Assembly (NCBI RefSeq): GCF_000337215.1
Contig: NZ_AOHZ01000081.1
Location: forward strand, 62,265-126,264
Direction: 5' to 3'
Source of the DNA: Natronolimnohabitans innermongolicus JCM 12255
GTDB lineage: Archaea > Halobacteriota > Halobacteria > Halobacteriales > Natrialbaceae
DNA length: 64,000 nucleotides
Of this stretch, positions 14,982 through 24,759 are shown in pieces (within the stretch, counting starts at the first letter, position 1; every line of letters starts with the position of its first letter). Both the position numbers and the translations under genes were made by a program. Under the pieces are notes generated by a model. The model was not told where the DNA came from and made no database searches. It was given only the letters and a program-made list of their open reading frames with translations.

Positions 14982-16172
14982 TCAGGCGGACCCGTTCGAA
15001 TCCGTGCCGTCACCCTCGGTCACGGCCGGCCCGAGCGCACGGAACGCGATCGAGGGAAACGCCGGGACGACGCCGCTCGGACGGCGCCCGCTCCCGGTCG
15101 CCGGCAGCGGCACGCGGTCGATGATGCCCTGATCGGCGAGTTCGTAGAGAAACCGTTTGACCGTCCCCGTCGTCAGCGAGGAGCGATCGGCGATGATGGC
15201 CGCGATCTCGCGAATCGGTCGGTCGGCGGCGTCGATGGCCACGAGGTCGCGAAGCACGCGCTGGCGCGTTTCCGGCAGCGCGAGCACGCGGTCGAGGTGG
15301 ACGCCGTCGTCGGGCACGTCGGCCTTCGCGGCCTCGAGGTGGTCCGGAGCGATCCGATCGGCGCCGGCGTCGCTCGCGAGGACGGCGGCGCCGAACAGCG
15401 CAGCGAGCGCGTCGTGGGCGTCGCCGTCGGCCCACAGCGCTACCTCCCGAATCGACTCGTGGTCGATCGCGCCCGCGGCGAGCCCGGTCGACGTGCGGTC
15501 GGTGATGACGTCGACGAGTTCGTGGTGGCGGTAGGCCGGCACGGGGACGGTCGGATCGCCCTCGATCCAGCGCTCGGGGACGCGTGTCCCGACCGCGACC
15601 GTCGAGACGCTGTCGGCGACGGGATCGAGGAGTTCGAGCGCGCGCTCGTACTCGAGCGTGTCGGGCTCGTCGTGGTGGTCGACGGCGACGACCGCGCGGT
15701 GGTCCGGGCGCAGCAAGCGGTTACAGAGTCGCTCGCGGAGCGCGTCGGTGCCGACGCCGCTCTCGGGGATCGGCTCCGGACTCAACACGGAGAGGACGGC
15801 CCGGTAGAACGCGAAGGCGCTCTCGACGCGGCGGCCGTCGACGTAGACGAACCAGGTCACGGGTTCGGTGCTGCCGGCGCGGGTCGTCGTGCCGATCGAA
15901 CGCGTCGACTCGCCCAGCCGCTCGTTCAGCGCGTCGAACAGCGCGGTGACGACCGCCGACGTGCCGGCTCCCGAGGGGCCGACGACCGCGACCGGCGGCG
16001 GTAACTCGCCGTCGAAGACTGGCTCTAAGACGTCCAGTAACTGCTCGAGGACGGGGCCGCGGCCGATCGGCTCTGCGCGGTGGACGATCGGGCTCAGGTG
16101 GTCGCGGTCGACGAGAATCTCGCCGTGTTGGCGGGCCGACCGTCGCCGCGCGATTCGCTCCTCTAGGTCCAT
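14982..16172 (-). CDS. Orc1/Cdc6-like AAA+ protein with degenerate Walker A
   Basis: A 396-residue protein with the Orc1/Cdc6 layout: a leader ending DRDHLSPIVHRAEPIGRGPVLEQL, an AAA+ core and a C-terminal winged helix (RQRVLRDLVAIDAADRPIRE, then GTVKRFLYELADQGII). The Walker A region reads GPSGAGTSA (residues 65-73), with Thr where Lys is expected. The Walker B region reads VVAVDHHDEPD. Loss of the Lys argues against normal ATP hydrolysis, so replication initiation is unlikely; a DNA-binding regulator is plausible. The ATG at 16172 lies 5 nt after glpC's stop, so it is probably co-transcribed with glpABC. Confidence 0.7.
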   Translation of the reverse strand: MDLEERIARRRSARQHGEILVDRDHLSPIVHRAEPIGRGPVLEQLLDVLEPVFDGELPPPVAVVGPSGAGTSAVVTALFDALNERLGESTRSIGTTTRAGSTEPVTWFVYVDGRRVESAFAFYRAVLSVLSPEPIPESGVGTDALRERLCNRLLRPDHRAVVAVDHHDEPDTLEYERALELLDPVADSVSTVAVGTRVPERWIEGDPTVPVPAYRHHELVDVITDRTSTGLAAGAIDHESIREVALWADGDAHDALAALFGAAVLASDAGADRIAPDHLEAAKADVPDDGVHLDRVLALPETRQRVLRDLVAIDAADRPIREIAAIIADRSSLTTGTVKRFLYELADQGIIDRVPLPATGSGRRPSGVVPAFPSIAFRALGPAVTEGDGTDSNGSA

Positions 16173-16177
16173 CTCCC

Positions 16178-17566
16178 TTACTTGGCCTCCCGGCGCCCGC
16201 CGTCGACCGCGTCTGCGTCTCCGTCGCCGGTCCCACTCCCAGCTGTACCGAGTTCCGTCCCGAGCAGCGCCGCCTCGAGCACCTCGAGCGTGTGCGTGAT
16301 TTCGTAGCCGGTGCCGTGGCCCATCTGCATCGAGCAGGTCGGACACTCCGTCAGTCCGGTTTCCGCGGGGGCGTCTTCCATGTGTTCGAACATCTCCTCG
16401 CCGATTTTCATGGACGTCTCGTAGTTCTCCGCCTTCCAGCCGTAGGTGCCGGAGATCCCCGAACAGGAGTCGCCGACGTCGTGGGCGTCGATGCCGTCGA
16501 TCGCGCTGAGCACGTCTATCGTCTGTCCATCGAGTCCCTGGTTACGTGAATGACACGGTGCGTGATAGGCGAACGACTGCCCGTCGAGGCTGGTCCCCTC
16601 GAGTTCGCCCTCGAGGTCCTCGTGGACTCGCAGATACTCGACGGCGTCCCAGGTGTTCGCGGCCACGTCCTCGGTGTGTTCGAAGTCGAACAGTTCGGGG
16701 TACTCCTGGCGAATCGACATCGAACAGGAGCTACAGGAGGCGATGATATCGGCGCCGTCCTCGAGGGCGGCGGCGAGTTCCTCGACGTTGGTCTCGGCGG
16801 CCCGGCGGGCGTCATCGAGCATCCCGTTGGCGAACATCGGCGTGCCCGAACAGGACTGCTCGGGGACCATGACCTCGTAGCCGAAGTGCTCGTAGACGCG
16901 CACGAGGGCCTTCGCGACCTCGGGCGTGTTGTAGTTGGCGTAGCAGCCGTGGAAGTAGGCGATCCGCTTCTCGTCGCTCTCGACCTGCGCGCCGCCTCGC
17001 TTCGTCCACCACTCGCGGAACGTCTCCGTCGCGAACTCCGGGAACTCCCGCTCGCTCGTGATCCCCATGACCTTCTCGCCGAGCCACTTCGTGATCGAGA
17101 GCCCGGTCACGAAGTTCGCCGTCCGGGGGAACGTCGCGGCCAGCGGCGCGAGCCGGCGGTAGTTCGCGAGCATGCGGTTGCGCCAGTACTCCCGGGAGAG
17201 CTTGCTCATGTTCTCTTCGACGTACTCCGCCCGGGCCGTGTTGTGCATCTGCGAGAGAGGAACTTCGGAGGGGCAGGCGCTGTCACAGCGCATGCAGTTC
17301 GAACACTTCATCACGGAGTCGTCGATGTCGTGGTCGTCCTGGCGCTTGAGACGCCACTGCTCGGGCCCCTGGAACTTCGGCCCGGGGAACTCGTCGTCGA
17401 CCGCCGCGACGGGACAGTTGGTGTCGCAGGTCGAGCACTTGTAACAGTTGTCCGCGCCCGGCCGGAGGTCCATCTCCTCGGCCTCGGGGAACACCTGAAT
17501 CGGTTCGAACTCGTCGTCTTTCGCGCCCGGTACGTGATCGTCGGTCGGTCGTTCCGCGTCGCTCAT
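16178..17566 (-). CDS. glpC: Anaerobic-type glycerol-3-phosphate dehydrogenase subunit C
   Basis: A 462-residue iron-sulfur subunit. Two ferredoxin-type clusters are evident, CYKCSTCDTNCP (~residues 41-52) and CSNCMRCDSACP (~87-98). Two CCG-type Cys-rich domains follow, with YFHGCYANYNTPEVAKALV, EQSCSGTPMFANG, CSSCSMSIRQEYP and CSGISGTYG. With GlpA and GlpB it passes electrons from glycerol-3-phosphate to menaquinone at the membrane. Haloarchaea use this bacterial-type GlpABC enzyme under aerobic conditions. ATG at 17566 is chosen over a GTG at 17599. About 130 bp separate it from glpB. Confidence 0.95.
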   Translation of the reverse strand: MSDAERPTDDHVPGAKDDEFEPIQVFPEAEEMDLRPGADNCYKCSTCDTNCPVAAVDDEFPGPKFQGPEQWRLKRQDDHDIDDSVMKCSNCMRCDSACPSEVPLSQMHNTARAEYVEENMSKLSREYWRNRMLANYRRLAPLAATFPRTANFVTGLSITKWLGEKVMGITSEREFPEFATETFREWWTKRGGAQVESDEKRIAYFHGCYANYNTPEVAKALVRVYEHFGYEVMVPEQSCSGTPMFANGMLDDARRAAETNVEELAAALEDGADIIASCSSCSMSIRQEYPELFDFEHTEDVAANTWDAVEYLRVHEDLEGELEGTSLDGQSFAYHAPCHSRNQGLDGQTIDVLSAIDGIDAHDVGDSCSGISGTYGWKAENYETSMKIGEEMFEHMEDAPAETGLTECPTCSMQMGHGTGYEITHTLEVLEAALLGTELGTAGSGTGDGDADAVDGGRREAK

Positions 17567-17696
17567 GAAATCACCAGTAGCTGCGTCCGTCGGTCGCACT
17601 CGTCGTCCTCGCTCGAGTCGTCCACTCGCCTGTCAATACGCACGCTCGCTCGCTCGCCGACGCCTGCACTCGAGTCGCGCTGCCGTCTCGTTCCGG

Positions 17697-19049
17697 TCAT
17701 CGCCCGGCCCCCGCCTCCTCGGCGGCCCGTCGGCCGGCGACGTACCCCGTCGCGATGGAGACGCCGGCGCCGGATTTCTCGGCCGCGAAGTCGTAGCCGC
17801 CGAGCACCGCGCCCGCGGCCCGCAGGTTCGCGAACTCGGGGTCGCCGTCGGCGTCGAGCGGCCGCAGTTCGCGATCCGGCTCGAGGCCGAACCGCGCGTA
17901 GGGTTGCTCACCGAAGGCGTCGTCGACGAACCAGTCGTAGCGGTCCGCGGCGTGGGGGACGTGGCAGTCGAAGATCGGTTCGAACACCCGTTCGCGCTCG
18001 GAGCGGACGCCCTTCCCGACGAGCCCGCCGGTCGCGAGGATGTACTGCTCGGCACGGTGGGGAATCTCGGCGCCGTGGCGGTCGACGACGACGTGATCGA
18101 TGCGATCCGCGTCGCTGCCGCCGTCGGCCGCGACCGCCTCGTCCGCCGGATCCGCCCCCGCTGTGTCGCCGGCTTCGTACTCCACGACCGGCACGCCGGA
18201 GGTGACCCGAACGCCGGCGTCCTCGAGCGCCGCGTACAGCAGGTCCTCGAGTCGCACGCCCGGCAGGCTCGGCGGCCCCATCGGGATCTCGAAGACGTCG
18301 GCACCGAGGGCGGCGGAGAGGGCGGCCCGCACCTCGGCGGCGTGTTCGTCGCCTAGCACGGCGGGGAACCCGACGCGCGGCTCGCCCTCGAGGTGGGCCC
18401 CAACGGTCCTCGCGAGCGCCTCGCGAGCGCCGGTCTCGCCTGCGCTCGTCGCCACGGACTCGTCCTGGTCGAGCAGGTGGGCGTAGCGCGTCACCTTCGC
18501 GTCGTCGCGGACGATGCCGGGGAACGAGATCGTGACGCCGCGGGCCGAAAACGGCGCGCCGGCGGCCGCGAGGTGTTCGGCGGCCAGCGGCGCCTCGAAG
18601 TCCGGCAGCGTCTTGAACCCGACCAGGAGGGCGTCGCGGTCGTCGCTGGCCAGCCCCGCCGCGGTCGAGGCGGGGTAGCGCGCGGTCGGCTTGACCGTTC
18701 CGCCGTGGGTCGGGACGAGAGCGTTCGCGTCCGTGTGCGCGCCCGCGTAGGCGTCGCCCGCGATCTCGTCGAAGAACGCGAGCCCTTCGCGGACCGCCTC
18801 GCTCCCGACGCGTTCGTAGGGATGGCCGTCGGGGAGGTCCGCGAGCGCGTCGAAGGGGTCGACCAGTGGCCCCTCGCCGTCGGGCGTGTAGCCCAGCACG
18901 TCGATCAGCCCGCTGGCGTGGCGCAGCGTGCTCTGTTTGTAGGTGACGAGGCGCACTCGAGCGTCGTCGATCGCGTCCGCGGCGGCGAGTGCTGCCATCG
19001 AACCGGCGAGTCCCCCGCCGATGACGAGGACGTCGTCCTCGATGGCCAT
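17697..19049 (-). CDS. glpB: Glycerol-3-phosphate dehydrogenase subunit B
   Basis: A 450-residue FAD/NAD(P)-binding protein: DDVLVIGGGLAGSMAALAAAD gives the dinucleotide-binding GxGxxG-type motif at the N-terminus, and FAAEKSGAGVSIATGYVAGR closes the fold, as in GlpB. EQYILATGGLVGKG is the second nucleotide-binding stretch. GlpB links the GlpA dehydrogenase to GlpC. The ATG at 19049 is one base after glpA's stop; a GTG at 19061 would overlap glpA by 11 nt and is less likely. Length is typical. Confidence 0.95.
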   Translation of the reverse strand: MAIEDDVLVIGGGLAGSMAALAAADAIDDARVRLVTYKQSTLRHASGLIDVLGYTPDGEGPLVDPFDALADLPDGHPYERVGSEAVREGLAFFDEIAGDAYAGAHTDANALVPTHGGTVKPTARYPASTAAGLASDDRDALLVGFKTLPDFEAPLAAEHLAAAGAPFSARGVTISFPGIVRDDAKVTRYAHLLDQDESVATSAGETGAREALARTVGAHLEGEPRVGFPAVLGDEHAAEVRAALSAALGADVFEIPMGPPSLPGVRLEDLLYAALEDAGVRVTSGVPVVEYEAGDTAGADPADEAVAADGGSDADRIDHVVVDRHGAEIPHRAEQYILATGGLVGKGVRSERERVFEPIFDCHVPHAADRYDWFVDDAFGEQPYARFGLEPDRELRPLDADGDPEFANLRAAGAVLGGYDFAAEKSGAGVSIATGYVAGRRAAEEAGAGR

Positions 19050-19050
19050 C

Positions 19051-20814
19051 TCAGCGGTCACCTCGTCCGCGGCTCGAGTCCTCGCCGCCGGTTTCGCCTC
19101 GCAGCCGGGCCCCGCCGTCGGCTCGCGTCTCCGCGGTCGGTCGACCGCCGTCGAAGTTGTCGTACTCGAGCCCGTCCCCTTCGTCCTCGTTGGCCGGATC
19201 TCGATCCCGGTTCATCGTCGTCGCGTGCAGCGCGTAGTTGAGCATCGCCTGGGAGAGCTGTTCGCCCCAGAGGGCGTGGCGCTCGCCCTTCCAGCGCTCC
19301 TGATAGAGTTCGTCGAGCGCGGCTCGAACGGTTTCCTCGTCGTACGCTGGGTGGAGCTCGTTGGCCATATTCTGACAGCAGAAGCCGCCCTGGCAGTTGC
19401 CCATCGAGGCTCGCGTCCGAATGCGAACGGCGTTCAGGTCCGAGCCGGACTGGTCGATGGCGTCACAGACCTCCGCGCGCGTGACGCCCTCGCACTGGCA
19501 GACGACCGGGTTCGCCTCGTCCGTGTCCAGCACTTCCGAGGCTCGGCTTCCCAGCCGTTGCTTGCTCCGGCGCGCGACCGGCGAGCGCAGTCCGAAGTCG
19601 TCCATCCCGGCCTCGAGGGTCTCGATACGCTCGCTGCCCGGCAGCGGTTCGTCGGCGGTCGCACACGACGCGCGAACGCCGAGTTTCTCGCAGACGTGGT
19701 CGGAGATCTCCTCGGCCATCGCGCGGTAGGTGGTAAACTTCCCGCCGACGATGCTGGACATCCCCGAGACGCCGTCGCGGTCGGCGTGATCGAGCAGGAA
19801 GAAGTCGCGCGTGATGTCCGTCGGGTCCTGCGTGCCGGTGCCCGGCGGCTCGTACAGCGGTCGGACGCCCCAGAACGAACGGATCGTCCGGGCCTCCTCG
19901 AGGATCGGGACGAGTTCCGTCAGGGTGTCGATCATCTGGTCGACCTCCCATCCCTCCTCGGGGTAGTCGTCCGGATCCGAGACCTCCTCGTCGGTTGTCC
20001 CCAGGATCGCCGTCGTCTCGTGGGGGACGATGATGTCGGCGTCGCCCTTCGGTCGGCAGCGGTTGATCACGGTGTCGACCTGGCGGACGTTCATGATCGT
20101 CATGACGCCTTTGGAGGGCCGAACCTCGACCTCGAGGTCGGCCATCGCGCCGATCTGGCCGGCCCAGGCTCCCGTCGCGTTGACGACGTAGTCGGCCGTA
20201 ATCTCCTCGGTCGTCCCGGCGGCCTTGTGCGTTCGGTTCCCCGGCCCGGACTCGTGGCGTACCTCGACGCCGTAGATGTCGTCGCCGTCGCGCAGCAAGT
20301 CGACGACCTCGGCGTGGGTTTCGATGCGCGCGCCGTGGTTCTCGGCGTCCAACGCGTTGGCGACGCAGAGCCGGAACGGGTCCACCGCGCCGTCGGGGAC
20401 CTCGATCGCCCGCTTGACGTCGTTCGCGAGGTAGGGCTCGACCTCGCGAGCCTCCCGTCCCGAGAGGACGCGCGCGGGGATGCCACAGTCCCGACACCCC
20501 TCGAGTTTCTCCCGGAAGTAGTCGTCCGAGTCCTCGGGACGCTGGACGAACAGCCCGCCGGTCAGTTCGACGCAGTGGCCCGCGATGTCGCGCAGGATTT
20601 CGTTCTCCTCGATACACTCGGTCGCGCTCGCCTGGTCCGAGACGGCGTAGCGCCCGCCGCTGTGTAACAGCCCGTGCATGCGACCGGTCGTTCCGTCGGT
20701 CAGATTGCCCCGCTCGACGAGGGTGACCTCGAGGCCGCGCATCGCCAGATCCCGCGCGATGCCACAGCCCGTCGATCCGCCCCCGAGTACGAGGACCTCG
20801 GTGTCGTTTGCCAT
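19051..20814 (-). CDS. glpA: Glycerol-3-phosphate dehydrogenase subunit A
   Basis: The 587-residue catalytic subunit oxidises glycerol-3-phosphate to dihydroxyacetone phosphate with FAD. Motifs: [19 protein letters not shown] (FAD fold), [20 protein letters not shown] (active-site region), [15 protein letters not shown], and [16 protein letters not shown]. The C-terminus has a BFD-like [2Fe-2S] domain with VCQCEG and [10 protein letters not shown], as in bacterial GlpA. The tail ([14 protein letters not shown] and onward) is acidic and variable. It is the first gene of glpABC, with a TATA-like box at 20845-20853 giving a very short leader. Confidence 0.95.
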   Translation of the reverse strand: MANDTEVLVLGGGSTGCGIARDLAMRGLEVTLVERGNLTDGTTGRMHGLLHSGGRYAVSDQASATECIEENEILRDIAGHCVELTGGLFVQRPEDSDDYFREKLEGCRDCGIPARVLSGREAREVEPYLANDVKRAIEVPDGAVDPFRLCVANALDAENHGARIETHAEVVDLLRDGDDIYGVEVRHESGPGNRTHKAAGTTEEITADYVVNATGAWAGQIGAMADLEVEVRPSKGVMTIMNVRQVDTVINRCRPKGDADIIVPHETTAILGTTDEEVSDPDDYPEEGWEVDQMIDTLTELVPILEEARTIRSFWGVRPLYEPPGTGTQDPTDITRDFFLLDHADRDGVSGMSSIVGGKFTTYRAMAEEISDHVCEKLGVRASCATADEPLPGSERIETLEAGMDDFGLRSPVARRSKQRLGSRASEVLDTDEANPVVCQCEGVTRAEVCDAIDQSGSDLNAVRIRTRASMGNCQGGFCCQNMANELHPAYDEETVRAALDELYQERWKGERHALWGEQLSQAMLNYALHATTMNRDRDPANEDEGDGLEYDNFDGGRPTAETRADGGARLRGETGGEDSSRGRGDR

Positions 20815-20844
20815 CCCTTCGTTCGTAGCTAGCCGTCCCGACTC

Positions 20845-20853
20845 ATTATTTTA
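20845..20853 (-). promoter_or_regulatory. TATA-like promoter of glpABC
   Basis: The complement of ATTATTTTA reads as an AT-rich TATA box about 30 bp before the glpA ATG at 20814. Confidence 0.5.
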
Positions 20854-21033
20854 TCGACGCTGGCCCAACAGTCATAACAATCCGACGGCGTTCACGATCG
20901 ACCTCTACCCCGGAAGCGGGTCGCTTCGAACGAATATCGGAGAAGCTGTCCGTCTCTCCATCCAAAGAGTGAATATCATCGATGTCGACTGTCCGAACTA
21001 CGGAACGAAATCTCTCGGCGAACATATGGTTTC

Positions 21034-21068
21034 GGTAACTTTTATAATGATTGTAGGTATTGTTTACC
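21034..21068 (+). promoter_or_regulatory. glpK promoter: TATA box within short inverted repeat
   Basis: TTTATAAT at 21041-21048 is a good TATA box. GGTAA at 21034-21038 and TTACC at 21064-21068 form 5-bp arms around it and could bind a regulator such as a DeoR-type GlpR. A Shine-Dalgarno-like GGGGTGA at 21107-21113 then sets the GTG start at 21120. Confidence 0.5.
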
Positions 21069-21119
21069 AGTAGCACGCGACCGTTGGTAAAGACGGCGCG
21101 TCGCACGGGGTGACCACCA

Positions 21120-22664
21120 GTGACAGCAAATACCTACGTCGGTGCGGTAGACCAGGGGACGACCGGAACCCGTTTCATCGTGTTCGATCACGGCGGACAG
21201 GTCGTCGCGAACGCCTACGAGAAGCACGAACAGATCTATCCGGAGCCAGGGTGGGTCGAACACGACCCGATGGAGATCTGGGAGAACACCAAGTCGGTGA
21301 TCACGCAGGCGCTCGGGCAGGCGGGGATCAGCCCCGATCAGCTCGAGGCGATCGGCGTCACGAACCAGCGCGAGACGACGCTGCTGTGGGACGCCGACTC
21401 CGGCAAGCCGGTCCACAACGCCATCGTCTGGCAGGACCGCCGGACGACCGACCGCGTCGAGGAACTCGAGGCGAACGACCTCGTCGAGGAGATCCGCGAG
21501 AAGACGGGCCTCGAGGCCGACGCCTACTTCTCGGCGACGAAAGCCGAGTGGCTGCTCGACAACGCGGATCCGATCAAGATGGAGCGTTCGCGGCCCGACG
21601 ACATCCGCGACCGCGCGGAGCGCGGCGACGTCCTTTTCGGAACGATCGACACGTGGCTGATCTACAATCTGACCGGCCAGCACGTCACCGAGGTGACCAA
21701 CGCCTCGCGGACGATGCTCTACAACATCCACGACCTCGACTGGGACGACGACCTCCTCGCGGAGTTCGGCGTGCCCCGCGAGATGCTTCCCGAGGTCCGG
21801 CCCTCGAGCGACGACGAAACGTACGGGACGACCGATCCAGAGGGCTTCCTCGAGGCCGAAATTCCCGTCGCGGGCGCACTCGGCGACCAGCAGGCGGCCC
21901 TGTTCGGCCAGACCTGTTTCGACGCCGGCGACGCGAAGAACACCTACGGGACGGGCTCGTTTTTCCTGATGAACACCGGCAACGAGGCCGTCACGAGCGA
22001 CCACGGCCTGCTGACGACGATCGGCTTCCAGCGCTCGGGCGAGGACGTCCAGTACGCGCTGGAGGGCTCGATCTTCATCACCGGCGCCGCCATCGAGTGG
22101 CTCGAGGACGTCTCGCTGATCGACAACCCGGCCCAGACGGCCGAACTGGCCCGCAGCGTCGACTCGACCGACGGCGTCTACGTCGTCCCCGCCTTCACCG
22201 GGCTGGGCGCGCCCCACTGGGATCAGCGCGCACGCGGGACCATCGTCGGCATGACTCGCGGCACGAAACGGGAACACATCGTCCGGGCGACCCTCGAGTC
22301 GATCGCCTACCAGACCCGCGACGTCGCGGAGGCGATGGAGGCCGACTCGGGCATCGAGATGACCTCGCTGAAAGTCGACGGCGGCGCGGTCAAGAACAAC
22401 TACCTCTGTCAGCTCCAGTCGGATATCATCGGCTCGGAGATCGTCCGCCCGGTCGTCGACGAGACGACGGCGCTCGGCTCGGCGTACGCGGCCGGGCTCG
22501 CGGTGGGCTACTGGGACGACGTCGACAGCCTGCGGAATAACTGGCAGGTCGACCGCGAATTCGAGCCGGAGATGGACAGCGAGACGGCGGACGCGCGCTA
22601 CGGGCGCTGGCAGGACGCCGTCGACCGGTCGCTGGGGTGGGCGAACGACGGTGGGAGTAAATGA
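21120..22664 (+). CDS. glpK: Glycerol kinase
   Basis: A 514-residue FGGY-family kinase phosphorylating glycerol with ATP. Diagnostic segments: YVGAVDQGTTGTRFIVFD (phosphate-1), IGVTNQRETT, AIVWQDRRT, the FGGY signature region VTNASRTMLYNIHDLDWDD, GALGDQQAALFGQ and KVDGGAVKNNYLCQLQSD. All catalytic segments look intact. The start is GTG, supported by GGGGTGA at 21107-21113. It is divergent from glpABC and overlaps the next gene by 4 nt (ATGA), so the two form a unit. The pathway feeds glycerol, abundant from Dunaliella in brines, into central metabolism. Confidence 0.97.
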   Translation: MTANTYVGAVDQGTTGTRFIVFDHGGQVVANAYEKHEQIYPEPGWVEHDPMEIWENTKSVITQALGQAGISPDQLEAIGVTNQRETTLLWDADSGKPVHNAIVWQDRRTTDRVEELEANDLVEEIREKTGLEADAYFSATKAEWLLDNADPIKMERSRPDDIRDRAERGDVLFGTIDTWLIYNLTGQHVTEVTNASRTMLYNIHDLDWDDDLLAEFGVPREMLPEVRPSSDDETYGTTDPEGFLEAEIPVAGALGDQQAALFGQTCFDAGDAKNTYGTGSFFLMNTGNEAVTSDHGLLTTIGFQRSGEDVQYALEGSIFITGAAIEWLEDVSLIDNPAQTAELARSVDSTDGVYVVPAFTGLGAPHWDQRARGTIVGMTRGTKREHIVRATLESIAYQTRDVAEAMEADSGIEMTSLKVDGGAVKNNYLCQLQSDIIGSEIVRPVVDETTALGSAYAAGLAVGYWDDVDSLRNNWQVDREFEPEMDSETADARYGRWQDAVDRSLGWANDGGSK

Positions 22665-23800
22665 TCGACGCGCTCACCGATCTCGCGGCGATCATCGCCT
22701 CGCTGGCCGGCGGCGCGTTCGGCGCCGCGATCGGGCCGCTTCCGGCGTTCGTCTTCACCGGCTTCATGGTGATCGCCGGGGAGGCTTCGGTGCTCGCCGG
22801 TGGCGACGGCGCGATCACCGATCAGATCGCGTTCGGCCCGGCGTTCTCGCCCGCGGTGAGTTTCGCCGGCGGGGTGGCCGCGACGGCCTACGCCGCGAAG
22901 AAGGGGTACATGGACGGCTTCGAACACGATTACCACCAGGCGAAGAACATCGCGCAGGCGCTTGGAACCAAGCCCGACGTGCTCCTCGTGGGCGCCGCCT
23001 TCGGCGTGCTCGGCTACTGGCTGACCGTCGCCTCGGAGGGGCTTGGCATGCCGTACGACCCAATCGCGATGGGCGTCGTCCTCTCGGCGATCTTCCACCG
23101 CCTCATCCTCGGCTACAGCATCATCGGGAAGGTTCGCGGCAGCAACGTCCTCGACATGGGTCCCTTCGAGCGCGAGGAGCGTCGCACCTCGGCGGACGGC
23201 GGGAAGGAGATGGTCGATCTGGCGGAAGCGGAGACCCCCAAAGGCGGCGACGCTATCGCTCCCGAACGGCAGGCCGGCGCCGCGGCAGCCGGCCGGTTCG
23301 CCGTCGAGCCGTGGCTGCCCCACCAGTACAAGTGGGGTCACGTCGCCACGCTCGGTGCGTTCGTCGGCATTCTCGGCGCCTGGATCTCGATCATGACCGA
23401 GAGCGCGTTCCTCGGGTTCGGTATCAGCGCGGCGTCGCTGCTGTTTCTCAACCTCGGCATCGAGAAGGTGCCCGTGACCCACCACATCACGCTGCCGGCC
23501 GGGACCGCCGCGCTCGCGGCGTGGGTCCCCGCTGACAACGCGCTCGCGGCGAACGCGCCCGTCGCCTACGAGGGCGGGGCCGTACTCGCCGGAACGAGCG
23601 TCGAGGTCGCGCTGCTCGTCGGCCTCGCGTTCGGGCTCGTCTGTGCGCTGTTCGGCGAACTGTTCCAGCGCGTCTTCTACGCCCACGGCGACACGCACGT
23701 GGATCCGCCGGCTGCGGCGATCGTCTTCGGGACCGCCCTGGTCGCGATCCTGTACGTCGCCGGCGTCTTCGGAACGACGATCTGGGTCCCGTGGTTCTGA
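22661..23800 (+). CDS. Multi-pass membrane protein co-transcribed with glpK (putative glycerol transporter, 'GlpX' of haloarchaea)
   Basis: A 379-residue protein with about eight to ten membrane helices in two halves, separated by a cytoplasmic loop around residues 165-220 (GPFEREERRTSADGGKEMVD). It is rich in Gly/Ala with segments such as GGAFGAAIGPLPAFVFTGF. It has no NPA boxes, so it is not an aquaglyceroporin. In Haloferax a similar gene follows glpK and has been proposed as a glycerol transport protein (from memory). It is unrelated to bacterial GlpX, a fructose-bisphosphatase. The ATG overlaps glpK's stop. No transport signature can be pointed to, so the role rests on context. Confidence 0.7.
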   Translation: MIDALTDLAAIIASLAGGAFGAAIGPLPAFVFTGFMVIAGEASVLAGGDGAITDQIAFGPAFSPAVSFAGGVAATAYAAKKGYMDGFEHDYHQAKNIAQALGTKPDVLLVGAAFGVLGYWLTVASEGLGMPYDPIAMGVVLSAIFHRLILGYSIIGKVRGSNVLDMGPFEREERRTSADGGKEMVDLAEAETPKGGDAIAPERQAGAAAAGRFAVEPWLPHQYKWGHVATLGAFVGILGAWISIMTESAFLGFGISAASLLFLNLGIEKVPVTHHITLPAGTAALAAWVPADNALAANAPVAYEGGAVLAGTSVEVALLVGLAFGLVCALFGELFQRVFYAHGDTHVDPPAAAIVFGTALVAILYVAGVFGTTIWVPWF

Positions 23801-23947
23801 CCCGCTGATCGCCCGCCGACCGTCCGCGTCCGTTTTCTCGTCGTCCGACTCGAGACGCGTCGCTCGAGCGAGCACCAGTACTCGACTCGAGTTGAGCCGC
23901 GTGCCGAGACCCGTTCGCTTTAGGCGACGGCCGGCCCATCTCACCCT

Positions 23948-24631
23948 ATGTCCGCCGATCCGCCGCTCGTGCTCGACATCGACGGCACGCTCACGCGCCC
24001 CGACCGCTGGGGCATCGACCCGCGCGTCTTCGACCCCGTTCGTGACTGGGAGGCCCCCGTCGTGATCGCGACCGGGAAGGCTTTTCCCTACCCCGTCGCC
24101 CTCTGTCACTTCGCCGGGATTCCCGAACTCGTCGTCGCCGAAAACGGCGGCGTGGTCTACACCGGCGACGACGTCTTCTTCACCGCCGACCGCGCCGCCG
24201 CTCAGGCCGTCCTCGAGGAGTATCGGGCCGCCGGCTACGACACGGGCTGGGGGCCGGAAAACACCGTCAACCGCTGGCGGGAGACCGAAATTGCGGTCGA
24301 TCTCGAACAGCCGATCGGCCCGCTGCGAGCGATCGCCGCCGAGCACGGCCTCGAGGTCGTCGACACCGGCTACGCCTACCACGTCAAGGACACCGCGCCG
24401 AACAAGGGCGACGGCGTCGAGACGATCGCCGAGCGCGTCGGCTTCGACCTCGCGGACGCGGTCGCCGTCGGCGACTCGGTCAACGACGTCTCGACGTTCG
24501 AAACCGTCGGCCGGAGCTTCGCCGTGAAAAACGCCGACGAGACGGCGAAAGCGGCGGCCGACGAGGTACTCGAGGGTGCACACGCCGACGGCACGTTGGC
24601 CGTCCTCGAGCGGGTTCGTGGGTCAGGATAG
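23948..24631 (+). CDS. HAD-superfamily phosphatase, archaeal phosphoglycolate phosphatase type
   Basis: A 227-residue HAD Cof/IIB-type protein: LVLDIDGTLTRPDRW (nucleophile Asp, residues ~8-12), VIATGKAF (motif II), the cap region with ELVVAENGGVVYTGD, KDTAPNKGDGVETIAERVG (motif III Lys) and VAVGDSVNDVSTFE (motif IV). This matches the archaeal phosphoglycolate phosphatase family. Its position after glpK makes a glycerol-phosphate-type substrate conceivable, but it has its own promoter region and the family assignment is firmer. Motifs all intact. A hairpin (8-bp stem at 24714-24733) and dispersed repeats follow. Confidence 0.85.
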   Translation: MSADPPLVLDIDGTLTRPDRWGIDPRVFDPVRDWEAPVVIATGKAFPYPVALCHFAGIPELVVAENGGVVYTGDDVFFTADRAAAQAVLEEYRAAGYDTGWGPENTVNRWRETEIAVDLEQPIGPLRAIAAEHGLEVVDTGYAYHVKDTAPNKGDGVETIAERVGFDLADAVAVGDSVNDVSTFETVGRSFAVKNADETAKAAADEVLEGAHADGTLAVLERVRGSG

Positions 24632-24759
24632 TGTAGCGGTCTCCGGGACTGGGTTCTCGGCGGCGCTTCGAGTCGCGCTTGAGGGCTTCGTGAGCGTAGC
24701 GAGCGAGGTCAGCCGAGACGGCTCGCCGTCTCGCGATGCGAAGATTCTCGGTTTTCAAA

